This document shows, piece after piece, positions 28,598 through 37,561 of a DNA stretch of 64,000 nt. A program made the translations under genes and the position numbers. Under the pieces are notes generated by a model, which was not told the origin of the DNA, did not search any database, and saw only the letters and a program-made list of their open reading frames with translations. Numbering within the stretch: position 1 is the first letter of the stretch; each line of letters opens with the position of its first letter. This stretch comes from Opitutaceae bacterium (lineage in GTDB: Bacteria > Verrucomicrobiota > Verrucomicrobiia > Opitutales > Opitutaceae), in assembly GCA_028284385.1 (NCBI GenBank), contig JANQRT010000003.1, forward strand, positions 186,001 to 250,000. Reading direction: 5' to 3'.

Positions 28598-30811
28598 TCA
28601 ATGTTGGTGATGATGCCCGTGTCCCGCACTCGAATCTCTCGCCATTTGTGGGTATTCGACCGCTGCTATTTGGTCCTCTCCCTCTACGATACGATAGCCG
28701 TTGTCTAGCTCTAGATTCTCGAAGGTTTGTTTCGTGCCCGAAGTAGGCCATGAAATATCCAGGCTCAGGATTTTCGTAGCGTCTCCTAGTCCGATTTCCA
28801 GTCTGGACGGATTGCAGCCGAAGCTCCCTCCGCTGCTCTTCGTTCGATAAATGCTTCGCTTTCCAGTTGGAGTTTGCACCAAAGCATGGATACGCGTTCC
28901 GAAGGCGGCTCGATTCGATTGTCTTCCTTCGAGATGAAGCTTGAGAAAACGATTAGCGCTGCCGGGGTTCTCGAACAGGGCGTTCATGAAGCGGTCGCCC
29001 TGATAGGCTCCTCCCATCACGATGTGGACGTCTTGGTCGCCGTCGTTGTCATAATCGCCGAAGGAAACGGCATGCCCTTTCTGCAAGTGCCCGAAATTGC
29101 CTGAAGTGGTAACGTTCTGAAACGTTTTGCCTCCATCGTTTCGATACATCTGATTTGGTAAAATCGTCTCCATCGGAGGATCGCCGGTGCCGACGTAGAA
29201 ATCGAGCCAGCCATCATTGTCGAGGTCTCCGAAGTTCGCACCCATCGGCATCCAACAGAGTTCCAGTCCTGCTGTGGTGGATACGTCATCAAAGCCTCCC
29301 TGCCGATTGTTGCGATAGATGCGGGGCGTTTCGATGCCATTGGGCTTCCCAAGATAGGCTGCCGCGACATCGCCGACATCATCGATCTGATAGCCGGATA
29401 CGAACAGGTCTTCCCAGCCGTCGTTGTCATAATCCCAAAACCAGCAAGGAAACGAAGGAATCGGCTCCGATACGCCCGCTTCCTCGGTTACGTCCTCGAA
29501 TCGCCAACCACCATCTTCTCCAGGACCCGCGTTGCGAAACAGATAATTTTGTCCTCGCAGGACGGAGAGGAAAAGGTCAGGCCGTCCGTCGTTATCGTAA
29601 TCCCCGCTGGCGCAGCCCTTGACCAAAGCCTTGACGACGATGCCGCACTCCTTTGCCACTTCGGTAAAGGTGCCGTCTCCATTATTGCGGTACAATTCAG
29701 AGGCATGGTTATCCCCTTGGGTCGTTTCATTGCCGATGAAGAGATCAATCCAGCCATCTGCGTCGAAGTCGAACCAAGTGGCCGTTTGGGTTGGATGAAA
29801 GCTCAGTAATCCTGCAGCTTTGGTCACGTCTCTGAAGCCGCCATTTCCATCATTTTGGAGAAGGGAGTTGGGCTGGTAGCCCCACTTGTTCATCCAAGCC
29901 CCTCGCAGGATGAAAACATCGAGATCGCCATCATTGTCGTAGTCGGAATAGGTCAAATTAAGACCGCCTACGATTCCGGTGAGTCCCGCCCGGTGACTGG
30001 CGTCGTGAAAGGTTCCGTCGCCTTTGTTTAGTAGAAGCTTGATCTCGTCGTCGAGAGACCAAGAGGAGGCCATGATGTCCAGAAACCCGTCGGCATTGAA
30101 ATCCGCCATGATCCCCCCACCGGACAGTCCCATGATGTCGATGCCAGCCTTCGCGGCGACATCATAGAAGCGTGGAAGCGCATAGTCGGATGCCAGGAGC
30201 GAGGGATCGATGCGATATTTTTCGTCAATAGAATCCGGATACAGTCCCAGCGTTGTAGCCGCTACGTTGTAAAGCCAAAGAGATCTCAAATCGTTTGGAT
30301 TCTGGTCGAGCAGCTTCTTGTAAATCTTCAAGGCATTCTCCGAACCCTGAGGTCGAATGTGGACTCCTTTATCTTTGATGGGAAACAGGCAGGCGTCCTC
30401 GGAATGATTGAAGACGCAATTTTCCTGTTCTCCGAAACGCAGCCAAGCTAGTCCGAGATGCCTGTCGAGGTCCGGCTCGATTTTAGCGTACGCTTCTGGA
30501 GGGATCACGGAAATCCGCCGCTTTATCGATTCGATGATTTCGATAGCCTCCTGGTTCTGGTTTCCTTCAATCAGCGCTTTGGCCAGGGTGATGGAGACGC
30601 GAAACCACTCTGGGACGCTCATTTCAGGTTTAAGCGTTCCTCGAATATTCGAGGCGACAGCGTCGGAGAGATAGATGTGAGGATTGGCTTCGTGTTTCGC
30701 TTTGATTTCAGCTAGACGTGCGACCATTTGCTCGGTGCCCTCGTCCCCGCCTGCAATGGAAAGCAGAAAAATCGAAGATGCGAAAAATAGTGGTTTGGCC
30801 AAGTTCACCAT
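28598..30811 (-). CDS. FG-GAP/VCBS repeat protein with ASPIC/UnbV domain
   Basis: The ATG complementary to 30809-30811 starts a signal-peptide-like segment (MVNLAKPLFFASSIFLLSIA); an upstream in-frame ATG is less likely. The 737-residue product has a helical N-terminal region (about 25-190), then at least seven calcium-type D-x-D-x-D-G repeats such as DYDNDGDLDVFI, DYDNDGRPDLFLS and DLDNDGWLDFYVG, forming an integrin-like propeller. The last about 90 residues match ASPIC/UnbV (GSFGCNPSRLEIGLGDA). It is the only gene on its strand between the two sulfatase clusters, so it may belong to neither. Function of the family is unknown; it is probably exported. Confidence 0.88.
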   Translation of the reverse strand: MVNLAKPLFFASSIFLLSIAGGDEGTEQMVARLAEIKAKHEANPHIYLSDAVASNIRGTLKPEMSVPEWFRVSITLAKALIEGNQNQEAIEIIESIKRRISVIPPEAYAKIEPDLDRHLGLAWLRFGEQENCVFNHSEDACLFPIKDKGVHIRPQGSENALKIYKKLLDQNPNDLRSLWLYNVAATTLGLYPDSIDEKYRIDPSLLASDYALPRFYDVAAKAGIDIMGLSGGGIMADFNADGFLDIMASSWSLDDEIKLLLNKGDGTFHDASHRAGLTGIVGGLNLTYSDYDNDGDLDVFILRGAWMNKWGYQPNSLLQNDGNGGFRDVTKAAGLLSFHPTQTATWFDFDADGWIDLFIGNETTQGDNHASELYRNNGDGTFTEVAKECGIVVKALVKGCASGDYDNDGRPDLFLSVLRGQNYLFRNAGPGEDGGWRFEDVTEEAGVSEPIPSFPCWFWDYDNDGWEDLFVSGYQIDDVGDVAAAYLGKPNGIETPRIYRNNRQGGFDDVSTTAGLELCWMPMGANFGDLDNDGWLDFYVGTGDPPMETILPNQMYRNDGGKTFQNVTTSGNFGHLQKGHAVSFGDYDNDGDQDVHIVMGGAYQGDRFMNALFENPGSANRFLKLHLEGRQSNRAAFGTRIHALVQTPTGKRSIYRTKSSGGSFGCNPSRLEIGLGDATKILSLDISWPTSGTKQTFENLELDNGYRIVEGEDQIAAVEYPQMARDSSAGHGHHHQH

Positions 30812-31180
30812 CGAAGTGCGTGTAAAATCGTCTAGATCAAAGCATTGGGCTGTCAGAGTAGTTCGGCAATCGTTTAGATGCAATCAGCGGCGTGGTTTCT
30901 GGATACGCTTGAGCTGTCCGTAGAATGATTTCCTCACAATCAAATGCATAAATAGCCGTACCCAACATAAAACTACCCATAATCCACATGAGTATGTCAA
31001 TTTTTCTTCGTCTCTTTTTGGTTAGTAAAAGAAAATTCCTCGGCCAGACCGCAAGCTTGCGAAATCGATCCATTCACGATTGATTCGAATTATCGTCAAT
31101 GGCCCAATTCTGATAGATGCTCCGACTATTTCCACTTTCCTGTCGGTTTCCTATTTAGCCTAGATTTAGAAAATGTATCT
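30812..31180. other. Divergent intergenic region
   Basis: This 369-bp space lies between divergent genes. It contains a perfect 12-bp palindrome CGCAAGCTTGCG at 31050-31061 that could be an operator. A 78-residue minus-strand frame (30837-31073) with one hydrophobic stretch exists but is not supported by any family resemblance. Confidence 0.5.
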
Positions 31181-32749
31181 ATGAAAAACCCCCTCTACCT
31201 TGTCCTTATAGTCTTCCTACCTGCTATGCTTGCTCATTCTGCTCCTTTTGCTCGCGACGAGGCCGATGCTGCTCGAGTCGCTCAAGTTAAGTTGGAGAAC
31301 CAGCCGATTCCCGATCAGGAAAACGGCGTTTTTCTAAATCCGATTCTGCCTGGCCATTATCACGATCCGACCGTGCTTCGTGTTGGCGAAGACTATTACA
31401 TGACTCACTGTGAGCACGACAACCGAGGTCCGATCATGTGGCATAGTCGTGATTTGATCAATTGGCGTCCCATCGGCCGGATTGAATCGCTCGCCGGTCT
31501 TGGGGATATCTGGGCCACTGATCTTATTTATCACAACGACAAGTATTATCTGTATCTTCCGCTTCGCATGCGACGAAGGACCACACCTGAGCAGCACCTC
31601 AGTTTCTCTAACTATGTCATTACGGCTGATGATCCCGCCGGTCCATGGAGCGATCCTGTTGATTTGGGAAACATTCGAGGTATCGATCCAGGACACGTTG
31701 TTTCGCCTGAGGGTGATCGATACGTCTACGTAAACAAGGGCGTGGTGTCTCCACTTTCTGAGGACGGCCTTTCGACGATTGGTCCACCAGAAAAAGTGTA
31801 CGACGGTTGGCCCATTCCTGAGGACTGGGTGGTAGAGTGCGACTGCTTGGAAAGTCCGAAACTATTTTGGCGGGATGGTTGGTGCTATATGGTGTCCGCG
31901 ATTGGCGGCACTGCCGGACCATCGACCAGCCACATGGCGATCGTCGCTCGATCCCGCAGTGCGGTCGGACCTTGGGAAAACGACCCCGACTCGCCGCTGC
32001 TTCGGACTTGGAGTCGCGATGAGCCTTGGTGGTCGCAAGGACATGGGACCATTATCGAAGCCAAAGACGGTACCTGGTGGATGTTCTATCATGGAATTGC
32101 CAACGGTCGACGCTCTGCAGGTCGAAGCACGCTCGCGGTTCCTATCGAATGGAGCGACGATGGCTGGCCAGTAGTGGGAAAACCAGTCGATGACGACGGC
32201 AACTATCTCATGCCGAAGGGCGAAAACGTCGGCCACGGCATGCCGCTCTCCGATGATTTCTCTTCCGACACGCTGGCGATTCAGTGGGATTACGATCCGG
32301 ATTTCGAAGGGCGGATTAAGTCCGGAGGCGGCTCTCTAGAATTGGAGGCGTCGGGTAGTGGACCTAGAACCGCCACTCGCATTGCTCAATTGCCAGTCAA
32401 CAACAGTTATGAAGTCACCGTCAAGGTAGAGGCCGAAAGCGGGGTGACAGCGGGAATGAGCCTATTGAGCTCGCACGGAACGGTCGGCATCGAGCTCAAA
32501 GATGGAAAGGTCATTCATACCAGACGCGGAAATCCTGCCGTGCCCGATAGCTTCCCTGAGAATGCGGCTTGGCTCCGTATCCGAAATGTGGATCACGACG
32601 TGACTTTCTACTACAGCAAGGATGGCGCAAATTGGTCCAAGCACGAATGGGGAGCAGCCCTTTCCACGGAAACCGTGCAACGCATTGTCCTCTACGCGGC
32701 AGGAGAGGGCGAAGCGACCTTCAAAGATTATCAATACAAAGGACTCTGA
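31181..32749 (+). CDS. GH43-family glycosidase with C-terminal beta-sandwich
   Basis: This 522-residue secreted enzyme (signal peptide 1-20) has an N-terminal GH43-type five-bladed propeller (about 50-345) with the expected acids: D62 in YHDPTV (base), D169 in RGIDPGHV (pKa modulator) and E224 in CLESPKLF (acid). The C-terminal about 170 residues (LSDDFSSDTLAIQWDYDP, TFYYSKDGANWSKH) form a concanavalin-like sandwich as in two-domain GH43 xylosidases/arabinofuranosidases. It heads the second cluster and is followed by three sulfatases. An exo-glycosidase on a sulfated glycan side chain is likely; the sugar is not determinable here. Confidence 0.92.
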   Translation: MKNPLYLVLIVFLPAMLAHSAPFARDEADAARVAQVKLENQPIPDQENGVFLNPILPGHYHDPTVLRVGEDYYMTHCEHDNRGPIMWHSRDLINWRPIGRIESLAGLGDIWATDLIYHNDKYYLYLPLRMRRRTTPEQHLSFSNYVITADDPAGPWSDPVDLGNIRGIDPGHVVSPEGDRYVYVNKGVVSPLSEDGLSTIGPPEKVYDGWPIPEDWVVECDCLESPKLFWRDGWCYMVSAIGGTAGPSTSHMAIVARSRSAVGPWENDPDSPLLRTWSRDEPWWSQGHGTIIEAKDGTWWMFYHGIANGRRSAGRSTLAVPIEWSDDGWPVVGKPVDDDGNYLMPKGENVGHGMPLSDDFSSDTLAIQWDYDPDFEGRIKSGGGSLELEASGSGPRTATRIAQLPVNNSYEVTVKVEAESGVTAGMSLLSSHGTVGIELKDGKVIHTRRGNPAVPDSFPENAAWLRIRNVDHDVTFYYSKDGANWSKHEWGAALSTETVQRIVLYAAGEGEATFKDYQYKGL

Positions 32750-32840
32750 CGAATCGATGGATCTTGAGGTAGCGGTTATTGCAGCGCCAAGCTGTAGCTT
32801 CATGCAAAGGCTGCTCCCGATGGCCACAGCATATTCATAA

Positions 32841-32861
32841 TGGCTATCGGGGCGATAGCCA
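32841..32861. repeat. Perfect 9-bp-arm hairpin between GH43 and sulfatase genes
   Basis: TGGCTATCG and its complement flank a GGG loop. No T-run follows, so it is not an obvious terminator. It could be an operator or an mRNA processing or stability hairpin in the intercistronic space. Confidence 0.55.
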
Positions 32862-32909
32862 CTAGCTTACTCTCCGTGATCTATAAAAAACCGATCCAAA
32901 TTTAATACT

Positions 32910-34394
32910 ATGACTATTCGTATCTTAATTTTGGTTACAATTTCTGCTGTTTCGTTCTTTGCCGTTTCGTGTAGCAAGCGAGCGCCTGAACCCAAGCCCT
33001 ACAACGTCCTCTTCATTCCGGTAGATGATCTGAATGATTACGTAAGCCTGCTGGAGGACTTTCCAGGTATCCAAACTCCTAACTTGGAAAGGCTGGCCAA
33101 GCAAACCGTCACCTTTTCCCGAGCTTATTGCGCGGGACCCATTTGCGCTCCCTCGCGAGCATCCGTTCTCACTGGACTGGCCCCGCATTTGACTGGCCTC
33201 TACGAGAACGACGACCATTGGGTGAGATCGAAGCCCGCGGTCGACGCCACGGTACTGCCGGAAGCCTTTAAAGCCGCCGGCTACACGACGCTTTGGGCAG
33301 GTAAACTGTTTCACGATCTTAGCACTCCTTCTAAGGCCAGGCTCGAAGCCATGTGGGACGACACCGGCACCAATATCCCAGGACATCTTTGGGATGGATC
33401 GACTAACTTGGTTCCCTATGGTCCTAGCGCTCCTAAGGGTTATGGCGTTCTTGGACCGGACGAGATCTTTGCGGACGTGACCAACGTGGAGATGGCCAGG
33501 GAATGGCTTTCCAGAGACCATGAAAAGCCCTTCTTCATGACCGTTGGCATCATCCGCCCTCACCGTCCATGGACTGCTCCTCAACGATTCTTCGACATGT
33601 ATCCGCTCGACGAGGTGCCACTGCCTCCAGGTTTTTCGGAAGACGACATGGATGACATTCCCGAGGCAGGCAAGAAGTTGGCCAAGGCAAGTGGCATCGA
33701 CTTTGAGAAGCTTCGCGAAAAGGGTACTTGGAAGGAGACAGTACAGGCCTATCTAGCCAGCGTTAGCTTCGCCGATGAATCGATCGGCAAACTCATCGAT
33801 GCCCTAAATGATAGCAAATATCGCGATAACACGATCATCGTGCTGTGGGGAGATCATGGATACCACATGGGAGAGAAGCATCATTTGGGCAAGTGGACCC
33901 TGTGGGAGCAAGCCACGCGTAACCTTTTGATGGTAAGCGTACCCGGAATGGCACACCGGGGAGCCACGGTTCATCAACCAGTTAGCCTTCTAGACATGTA
34001 TCCCACGCTTCTAGAATTGTGCCAGCTGCCAAAGGTTCCCCAAGACCTGTCTGGCAAGAGCCTGCTGCCGCTCATCGACGATCCCAACCTCACCCGAGAA
34101 GATCCGGTTCTGACTACTTATCCATTCAAGAACCATGGCTTGAGAGACAATCGCTTTCGCTACATTCGCTATGACGATGGCAGCGAAGAATTGTATGACC
34201 ACAGCAACGACGACTACGAGTGGAAAAACCTGGCATCAGATCCTGAATACGCCCCTGAGATTGCTCGTCTACGTCAATACTTACCCTCTATCAATGCCGA
34301 ACCGGTTCGTTTCGTTCCCGAGATAGAAGCCTGGCGCGAGGAGCGGAGAAAGAAACGCGAAGCGGAGAAGATCTTCGGAACTGTAACGCAGTGA
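32910..34394 (+). CDS. Lipoprotein sulfatase, iduronate-2-sulfatase-like
   Basis: This 494-residue type I sulfatase has an N-terminal lipoprotein signal ending AVSC21, so it is probably membrane-anchored. The core shows VLFIPVDDLNDYVSLL (metal ligands), catalytic C79-A-P-S-R, WAGKLFHDLS and LWGDHGYHMGEKHHLGKWTLWE. It is about 50-60 percent similar by eye to the next gene and shares its PYNVLFIPVDDLNDYVSLL block, pointing to tandem duplication. The C-terminal 30 residues are charged (EERRKKREAEK). Substrate unknown. Confidence 0.92.
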   Translation: MTIRILILVTISAVSFFAVSCSKRAPEPKPYNVLFIPVDDLNDYVSLLEDFPGIQTPNLERLAKQTVTFSRAYCAGPICAPSRASVLTGLAPHLTGLYENDDHWVRSKPAVDATVLPEAFKAAGYTTLWAGKLFHDLSTPSKARLEAMWDDTGTNIPGHLWDGSTNLVPYGPSAPKGYGVLGPDEIFADVTNVEMAREWLSRDHEKPFFMTVGIIRPHRPWTAPQRFFDMYPLDEVPLPPGFSEDDMDDIPEAGKKLAKASGIDFEKLREKGTWKETVQAYLASVSFADESIGKLIDALNDSKYRDNTIIVLWGDHGYHMGEKHHLGKWTLWEQATRNLLMVSVPGMAHRGATVHQPVSLLDMYPTLLELCQLPKVPQDLSGKSLLPLIDDPNLTREDPVLTTYPFKNHGLRDNRFRYIRYDDGSEELYDHSNDDYEWKNLASDPEYAPEIARLRQYLPSINAEPVRFVPEIEAWREERRKKREAEKIFGTVTQ

Positions 34395-34416
34395 TGAAAC
34401 AAACTATATCGAATTA

Positions 34417-35898
34417 ATGGTTACCGTTAGATCCCTTTGGACATTGGTTGTTTTCGCCTCGGTAGCGCTTTTCGCGATACCAGGGACAGAAGCCTCTAGT
34501 AAGAAACCTTATAACGTCCTGTTCATACCGGTCGACGACTTGAACGACTATGTGAGCTTGCTGCAGGACTTTCCGGGCATCAAGACGCCGAACTTGGATG
34601 CGTTTGCGAAGGAAGCCATCACCTTCACCAACGCTCACTGTGGCGGTCCGATTTGCAATCCCTCGCGAACGTCTCTCCTCACCGGACTCGCGCCTCATGT
34701 TACCGGCGTCTACACCAATGGCGACCATTGGACTATGTCTCAGGAGGCCAACGACGCTACGTCTTTGCCCGAGGCTTTCAAGGCTGCCGGATACACGACC
34801 TACTGGGCGGGCAAGCTTTTCCATCCTCTGAGTACGCCTTACAAGGCGCGACTGGAGGCCATGTGGGACGAGACGGGAACCAACGTTCCCGGCGAGATGT
34901 GGGATGGCTCCTGTACCATCGCTTCCTTTGGTCCCGGGCTTCCGAGAGGCTATGGCGTCGTCGATCCTCCTGCCCAGTTTCCGGATGTCGCGAACGTGGC
35001 TTTGGTCCGCTCCTGGTTGAAATACGACTTCGATAAGCCCTTTTTCATGACAGCGGGAATCATTCGTCCTCATTCCCCCTTTACCGCGCCGAAAAAGTAT
35101 TTCGATATGTATCCTTTGGATACGCTGTCCGAAGCTCCCGGCTATTTAGAGAATGATTTGGCCGATGTGCCTGGCAGGCGATCCAGTGGCGGGGTGAGAA
35201 CGCGAAAGTTGCGTGAAATGGGTCGTGTGAAGGAGATCCTACAAGCCTATCTGGCTTGCGTCAGTTTCGCAGACGATTCTATCGGTGGCGTGCTGAAGGC
35301 GCTTGAAGGCAGCGAATATGCCGATAACACGGTCATCATAGTGTGGGGAGATCATGGATACCATATCGGCGAAAAGGATCACCTCGGCAAAACCACGCTT
35401 TGGGAACAGGCCACCCGCAATCTGCTTATGGTCAAGCTGCCTGACGGACCTCAGGGAATCAGGATCGCCGAGCCGGTCAGCTTGCTCGACATCTTTCCAA
35501 CCCTGCAGGAGCTCTGTGGCTTGCCTGAAGTGCCGCAAGATCTATCGGGCGAGAGTCTGGTGGAACTAATGACAAAGTCGGGAGCCAAACGGTCCGCTCC
35601 GGTTTTAATTGATCTAGGGGCGGGGAGCCATGCGGTGCGCGATGCTCGTTGGCGCTATATTCGTTATTCCGATGGCGGCGAGGAGCTGTATGATCACAGC
35701 AAGGATCCCCACGAATTCGACAACCTGGCTCAAGATCCGGCCTTTGTCGAAATCATCGCTGCATTGGGAAAATGGATACCTGCCAAAAGCAAGGAAGGGG
35801 TTGGTTCCACTTCCGAACCTGGATTCGAGGCTTGGCGGCAAGCTCGCAAGGACACTAATCAAAGCGCTGTCGTTTTCGGAAATTATCTGGCTCCATAG
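34417..35898 (+). CDS. Secreted sulfatase, iduronate-2-sulfatase-like (tandem paralogue)
   Basis: This 493-residue enzyme is a tandem paralogue of the preceding sulfatase, 22 bp away. It has a signal peptide (about 1-26, no lipobox), metal ligands in FIPVDDLNDYV, catalytic C80-N-P-S-R, YWAGKLFHPLS and VWGDHGYHIGEKDHLGKTTLWE. Loss of the lipobox cysteine relative to its sister would place it in the periplasm or outside. An insertion GRRSSGGVRTRK near residue 255 marks divergence. It probably removes a different sulfate from the same glycan. Confidence 0.92.
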   Translation: MVTVRSLWTLVVFASVALFAIPGTEASSKKPYNVLFIPVDDLNDYVSLLQDFPGIKTPNLDAFAKEAITFTNAHCGGPICNPSRTSLLTGLAPHVTGVYTNGDHWTMSQEANDATSLPEAFKAAGYTTYWAGKLFHPLSTPYKARLEAMWDETGTNVPGEMWDGSCTIASFGPGLPRGYGVVDPPAQFPDVANVALVRSWLKYDFDKPFFMTAGIIRPHSPFTAPKKYFDMYPLDTLSEAPGYLENDLADVPGRRSSGGVRTRKLREMGRVKEILQAYLACVSFADDSIGGVLKALEGSEYADNTVIIVWGDHGYHIGEKDHLGKTTLWEQATRNLLMVKLPDGPQGIRIAEPVSLLDIFPTLQELCGLPEVPQDLSGESLVELMTKSGAKRSAPVLIDLGAGSHAVRDARWRYIRYSDGGEELYDHSKDPHEFDNLAQDPAFVEIIAALGKWIPAKSKEGVGSTSEPGFEAWRQARKDTNQSAVVFGNYLAP

Positions 35899-35943
35899 CT
35901 TTTTGGGATCGCGCCTTCATTCAGCTACCCTTTTTTTCGCTCA

Positions 35944-37461
35944 ATGCTGATGCGAGTATTATTCTTTGGACTGGCTCTTGTCGTTGCTTCAGCGGCTAGC
36001 AAGGATCAACCCTTCGACTCGACTAAGAGTAAACCTAACATCTTGTTCGTAGTTGTCGACGACCTCAACACGCGCATCGGGCCCTATGCCGATCCAGAGC
36101 TGTCAATATACACTCCCCACCTAGATCGTCTCGCTTCGGAGGGCATGACCTTTACTAAAGCCTATTGCCAGTATCCGGTCTGCGGCGCTTCGCGAGCCTC
36201 CTTCATGACGGGACTCTATCCGGAAACGGTCAAGATCATGGGCAATCGAGGCGATAAATCGCATCACAAAATCGCTAATCCGGCATTGGCCGACCATCCC
36301 ACAATCGGCGAATTCTTTCGGGAACGCGGCTACTACAGCGCCCGCGTTTCCAAAATCTTTCACATGAGAATTCCCTTTGGGCTGGAACGTGGCGAATGGG
36401 GAGCCGACGTTCCCGAGTCCTGGGACTTCGCCTCCAGCCCCATGGCTCCGGAAACCCTGTCGCCCGGCAAGCTGGAAAAGCTCTCGGCGGGTGATCACTA
36501 CGGATCCAATTTCGCTCGGCTGATCGTGCCCGATCACTTGGATCACACCCAGATCGACGTTTTGGCCGCCAATCAGGCGGTGGCCATCATCGAGAGTAGG
36601 GCAGTCGCTCCGCCCAAAAACATCCGCAACGACGTTAAGCTCAAGCCTGACGATCCCTTCTTTCTCGCAGTCGGCTTCGTGCGACCGCATGTGCCCTTGA
36701 TCGCTCCAGAGCGCTTTTTCAAGCGCTACCCTGAAAAGCGTGCCCATATTCCAAATACACCAAAAGACGATCTGGAAGATCTCCCTTTAGAGGCCACCCG
36801 CAACGCCAATAGCCGCAGTGGCCGTTTCAAGATGACGACCTTGCAGCAACGCCAATCGATAGCCGCCTACCACGCTAGCGTCAGTTTCATGGACGAGCAG
36901 CTAGGCCGCTTGCTCGACGCTCTAGATTACACTGGGCAGCGAGACAACACGATTATCGTCTTTTTCTCGGACCACGGTTTCAACCTCGGCGAGCACACCA
37001 GCTGGCAGAAGGATAGTCTGTGGGACGACAGCGTTCGGGTGCCGCTGATCATCTCCGTTCCGGAAATGAAGCATGCTGGCGCCCGCTGCCAGGCAGTCGT
37101 AGAATTGAATGACTTGTTTCCCACCTTGGCGGATTTAGCTGGACTGACTGACGAGAAACCTGGCAGATTGCAGGGGCAGAGTCTGGTTCCGTATTTGGAA
37201 AATCCCGACAAAGCCTCAGGCCATGAGTACGCCTATACCGTGACCCATTCGAAAGGCGCCTCTTTGAGGACCGCTCGCTGGCGCTACAGTCGTTGGGGAG
37301 ACGTTGTCACTGATGACAACGAAGAACTTTACGACCATCAATCCGATCCCGACGAGTTTCATAACCTGGCCAGGAATCCCGAATACCAATCCCGCTTAGA
37401 GGAGCTACGCGGTCGCCTGAAGCGGATCCAAGCTGAGAACCTTAAGGCTGCCGAAGGATGA
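35944..37461 (+). CDS. Secreted sulfatase, iduronate-2-sulfatase-like (CGASR motif)
   Basis: This 505-residue type I sulfatase has a signal peptide (1-19), NILFVVVDDLNTRIGPY metal ligands and catalytic C80-G-A-S-R, where alanine replaces the usual proline; that form is within the accepted C-x-(P/A)-(S/T)-R rule. It also shows FFSDHGFNLGEHTSWQKDSLWD. It is more distant from the two preceding sulfatases than they are from each other. It ends 100 bp before the sugar symporter and completes the enzyme set of the second cluster. Confidence 0.92.
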   Translation: MLMRVLFFGLALVVASAASKDQPFDSTKSKPNILFVVVDDLNTRIGPYADPELSIYTPHLDRLASEGMTFTKAYCQYPVCGASRASFMTGLYPETVKIMGNRGDKSHHKIANPALADHPTIGEFFRERGYYSARVSKIFHMRIPFGLERGEWGADVPESWDFASSPMAPETLSPGKLEKLSAGDHYGSNFARLIVPDHLDHTQIDVLAANQAVAIIESRAVAPPKNIRNDVKLKPDDPFFLAVGFVRPHVPLIAPERFFKRYPEKRAHIPNTPKDDLEDLPLEATRNANSRSGRFKMTTLQQRQSIAAYHASVSFMDEQLGRLLDALDYTGQRDNTIIVFFSDHGFNLGEHTSWQKDSLWDDSVRVPLIISVPEMKHAGARCQAVVELNDLFPTLADLAGLTDEKPGRLQGQSLVPYLENPDKASGHEYAYTVTHSKGASLRTARWRYSRWGDVVTDDNEELYDHQSDPDEFHNLARNPEYQSRLEELRGRLKRIQAENLKAAEG

Positions 37462-37561
37462 TTTGGGTCCGAAGATTTGGTTGGCTTTCCTGGCCTCGAT
37501 CTTTTTCAGATTGATTTTCTCCAAGCCTGCCTTCGAAATCCAACTTTAAGCCCCTTGAATT

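Noticed and set aside
30837..31073. Small minus-strand frame with one hydrophobic stretch in the divergent spacer
   Set aside because: No start signal, no known family, and it lies in a control region; could be chance.
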